Source: Planctomycetaceae bacterium (GTDB taxonomy: Bacteria > Planctomycetota > Planctomycetia > Planctomycetales > Planctomycetaceae). From it: a stretch of 6,136 bases of DNA. Every line of letters begins with the position of its first letter. Position 1 is the first letter of the stretch. The DNA lies in assembly GCA_041398785.1 (NCBI GenBank), contig JAWKUA010000058.1:1-6136 (forward strand), in the 5' to 3' direction. Under the pieces are notes generated by a model. It ran no database searches, was not told the DNA's origin, and saw nothing but the letters and a program-made list of their open reading frames with translations. Both the position numbers and the translations under genes were made by a program. Shown here one piece after another: positions 5,706 to 6,136 of the stretch.

Positions 5706-6136
5706 ATGTCAGTCACGCTGGACAGAACGCCTACCGTCCCCGTCGCGGAATCGATTGAAAAGCGTTATCCGTTTCCGGGACTGCCCACGACGTGTGACGG
5801 TGCCGAGGCCGTCGTCTGGGTCGAAACTCGGGTTTGCCAGGGTTCCGGAGCTTACCCGATCACCAGTTCCACCACGATGGGCGGCGGCTTCAATGCGGCG
5901 GTGATGAATGGCATCCGGAATCTCTGGGGCGACAAGCTGGTATTTGTCGAGCCGGAAAGCGAACACAGCGCGGCCACGTTCTGTGAGGGCTTCGCGGCGG
6001 CTGGCGGACGCGTCACCAACTTCACGTCGGGGCAGGGACTGGTCCTGATGAAGGAAGTGCTGTACACGATCGCCGGAAAGCGGCTGGGCATGGTGTTCAA
6101 TATCGGTGCTCGCGCGCTGACCAGTCACAGTCTGAA
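5706..6136 (+). CDS. Pyruvate (2-oxoacid):ferredoxin oxidoreductase, N-terminal part
   Basis: The first 143 codons are present; the gene runs off the right edge. The enzyme family oxidatively decarboxylates pyruvate with CoA to acetyl-CoA and CO2 in the cytoplasm, reducing ferredoxin or flavodoxin. It uses thiamine diphosphate and iron-sulfur clusters. The visible part fits the N-terminal pyrimidine-binding (POR_N) domain. It has TTCDGAEAVVWVETRV (about 28-43), GAYPITSSTTMGGGFNA (48-64; the family's YPIT-S-S-M block), EPESEHSAATFCEGFAAAGG (about 85-104), TNFTSGQGLVLMKEVLY (107-123) and NIGARALTSHSL at the edge (about 132-143). The short N-terminal extension before the domain (about 25 residues) suggests a single-chain enzyme or an alpha-domain-first layout, but the missing part must decide. 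Substrate choice among 2-oxoacids cannot be fixed from this fragment. The start has an excellent ribosome binding site, and a long structured leader precedes it. Confidence 0.85.
   Translation, partial: MSVTLDRTPTVPVAESIEKRYPFPGLPTTCDGAEAVVWVETRVCQGSGAYPITSSTTMGGGFNAAVMNGIRNLWGDKLVFVEPESEHSAATFCEGFAAAGGRVTNFTSGQGLVLMKEVLYTIAGKRLGMVFNIGARALTSHSL

Noticed and set aside
5709..6128. Minus-strand frames of 139 and 82 codons opposite the oxidoreductase gene
   Set aside because: They have no recognisable motifs, and the plus strand carries conserved oxidoreductase blocks with a strong ribosome binding site.
1..6136. CRISPR array, tRNA, rRNA or insertion sequence
   Set aside because: No regularly spaced direct repeats, no tRNA-like or rRNA-like stretch and no transposase motif were seen on either strand.

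Overview
The window looks like a GC-rich chromosomal segment from a member of the Planctomycetota. The main reason is the pair of co-oriented genes that fills most of it. One encodes a PSCyt1/DUF1549/DUF1553 cytochrome-type protein and the other a Tat-signal DUF1501 protein. This pair occurs in many paralogous copies in planctomycete genomes and is uncommon outside that group and its relatives. A small HTH protein and an unusual pyruvate:ferredoxin oxidoreductase N-terminus fit the same origin. These assignments rest on recognising motifs by eye; no search was run.

Layout, left to right. Positions 1-33 (minus) hold the first 11 codons of a DUF4058-type protein that continues beyond the left edge. 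Positions 157-1530 (minus) hold the DUF1501 protein, and 1682-4036 (minus) the PSCyt1-DUF1549-DUF1553 protein. The gap between them carries a large inverted repeat (1592-1661) whose arms are themselves palindromic. Positions 4037-4256 hold no clear gene, only a doubtful 31-codon ORF. Positions 4257-4670 (minus) hold a short MotA/TolQ/ExbB-like membrane protein whose middle (about 4540-4623) makes sense only in another frame. Positions 4676-4985 contain no recognisable gene. Positions 4986-5240 (minus) hold a small HTH protein. Positions 5241-5705 are a divergent intergenic region with a 12-bp palindrome near the HTH start and a run of hairpins ahead of the next gene. From 5706 to the right edge (plus) lies the N-terminal part of a 2-oxoacid (probably pyruvate):ferredoxin oxidoreductase.

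How the genes may work together. The PSCyt/DUF1553 and DUF1501 genes are probably co-transcribed from the right, giving an exported c-type-cytochrome-like protein and a Tat-exported sulfatase/phosphatase-fold protein. Their biochemical job is not established. The MotA-like gene, the HTH gene and the oxidoreductase show no obvious link to that pair. The HTH and oxidoreductase genes are transcribed away from each other out of one 465-bp spacer, so shared regulation is possible but only an inference.

I did not find a clearly new multi-gene system. The points most worth a second look are the locally frame-shifted MotA-like gene, the nested inverted repeat at 1592-1661, and the structured leader with a terminator-like hairpin ahead of the oxidoreductase.
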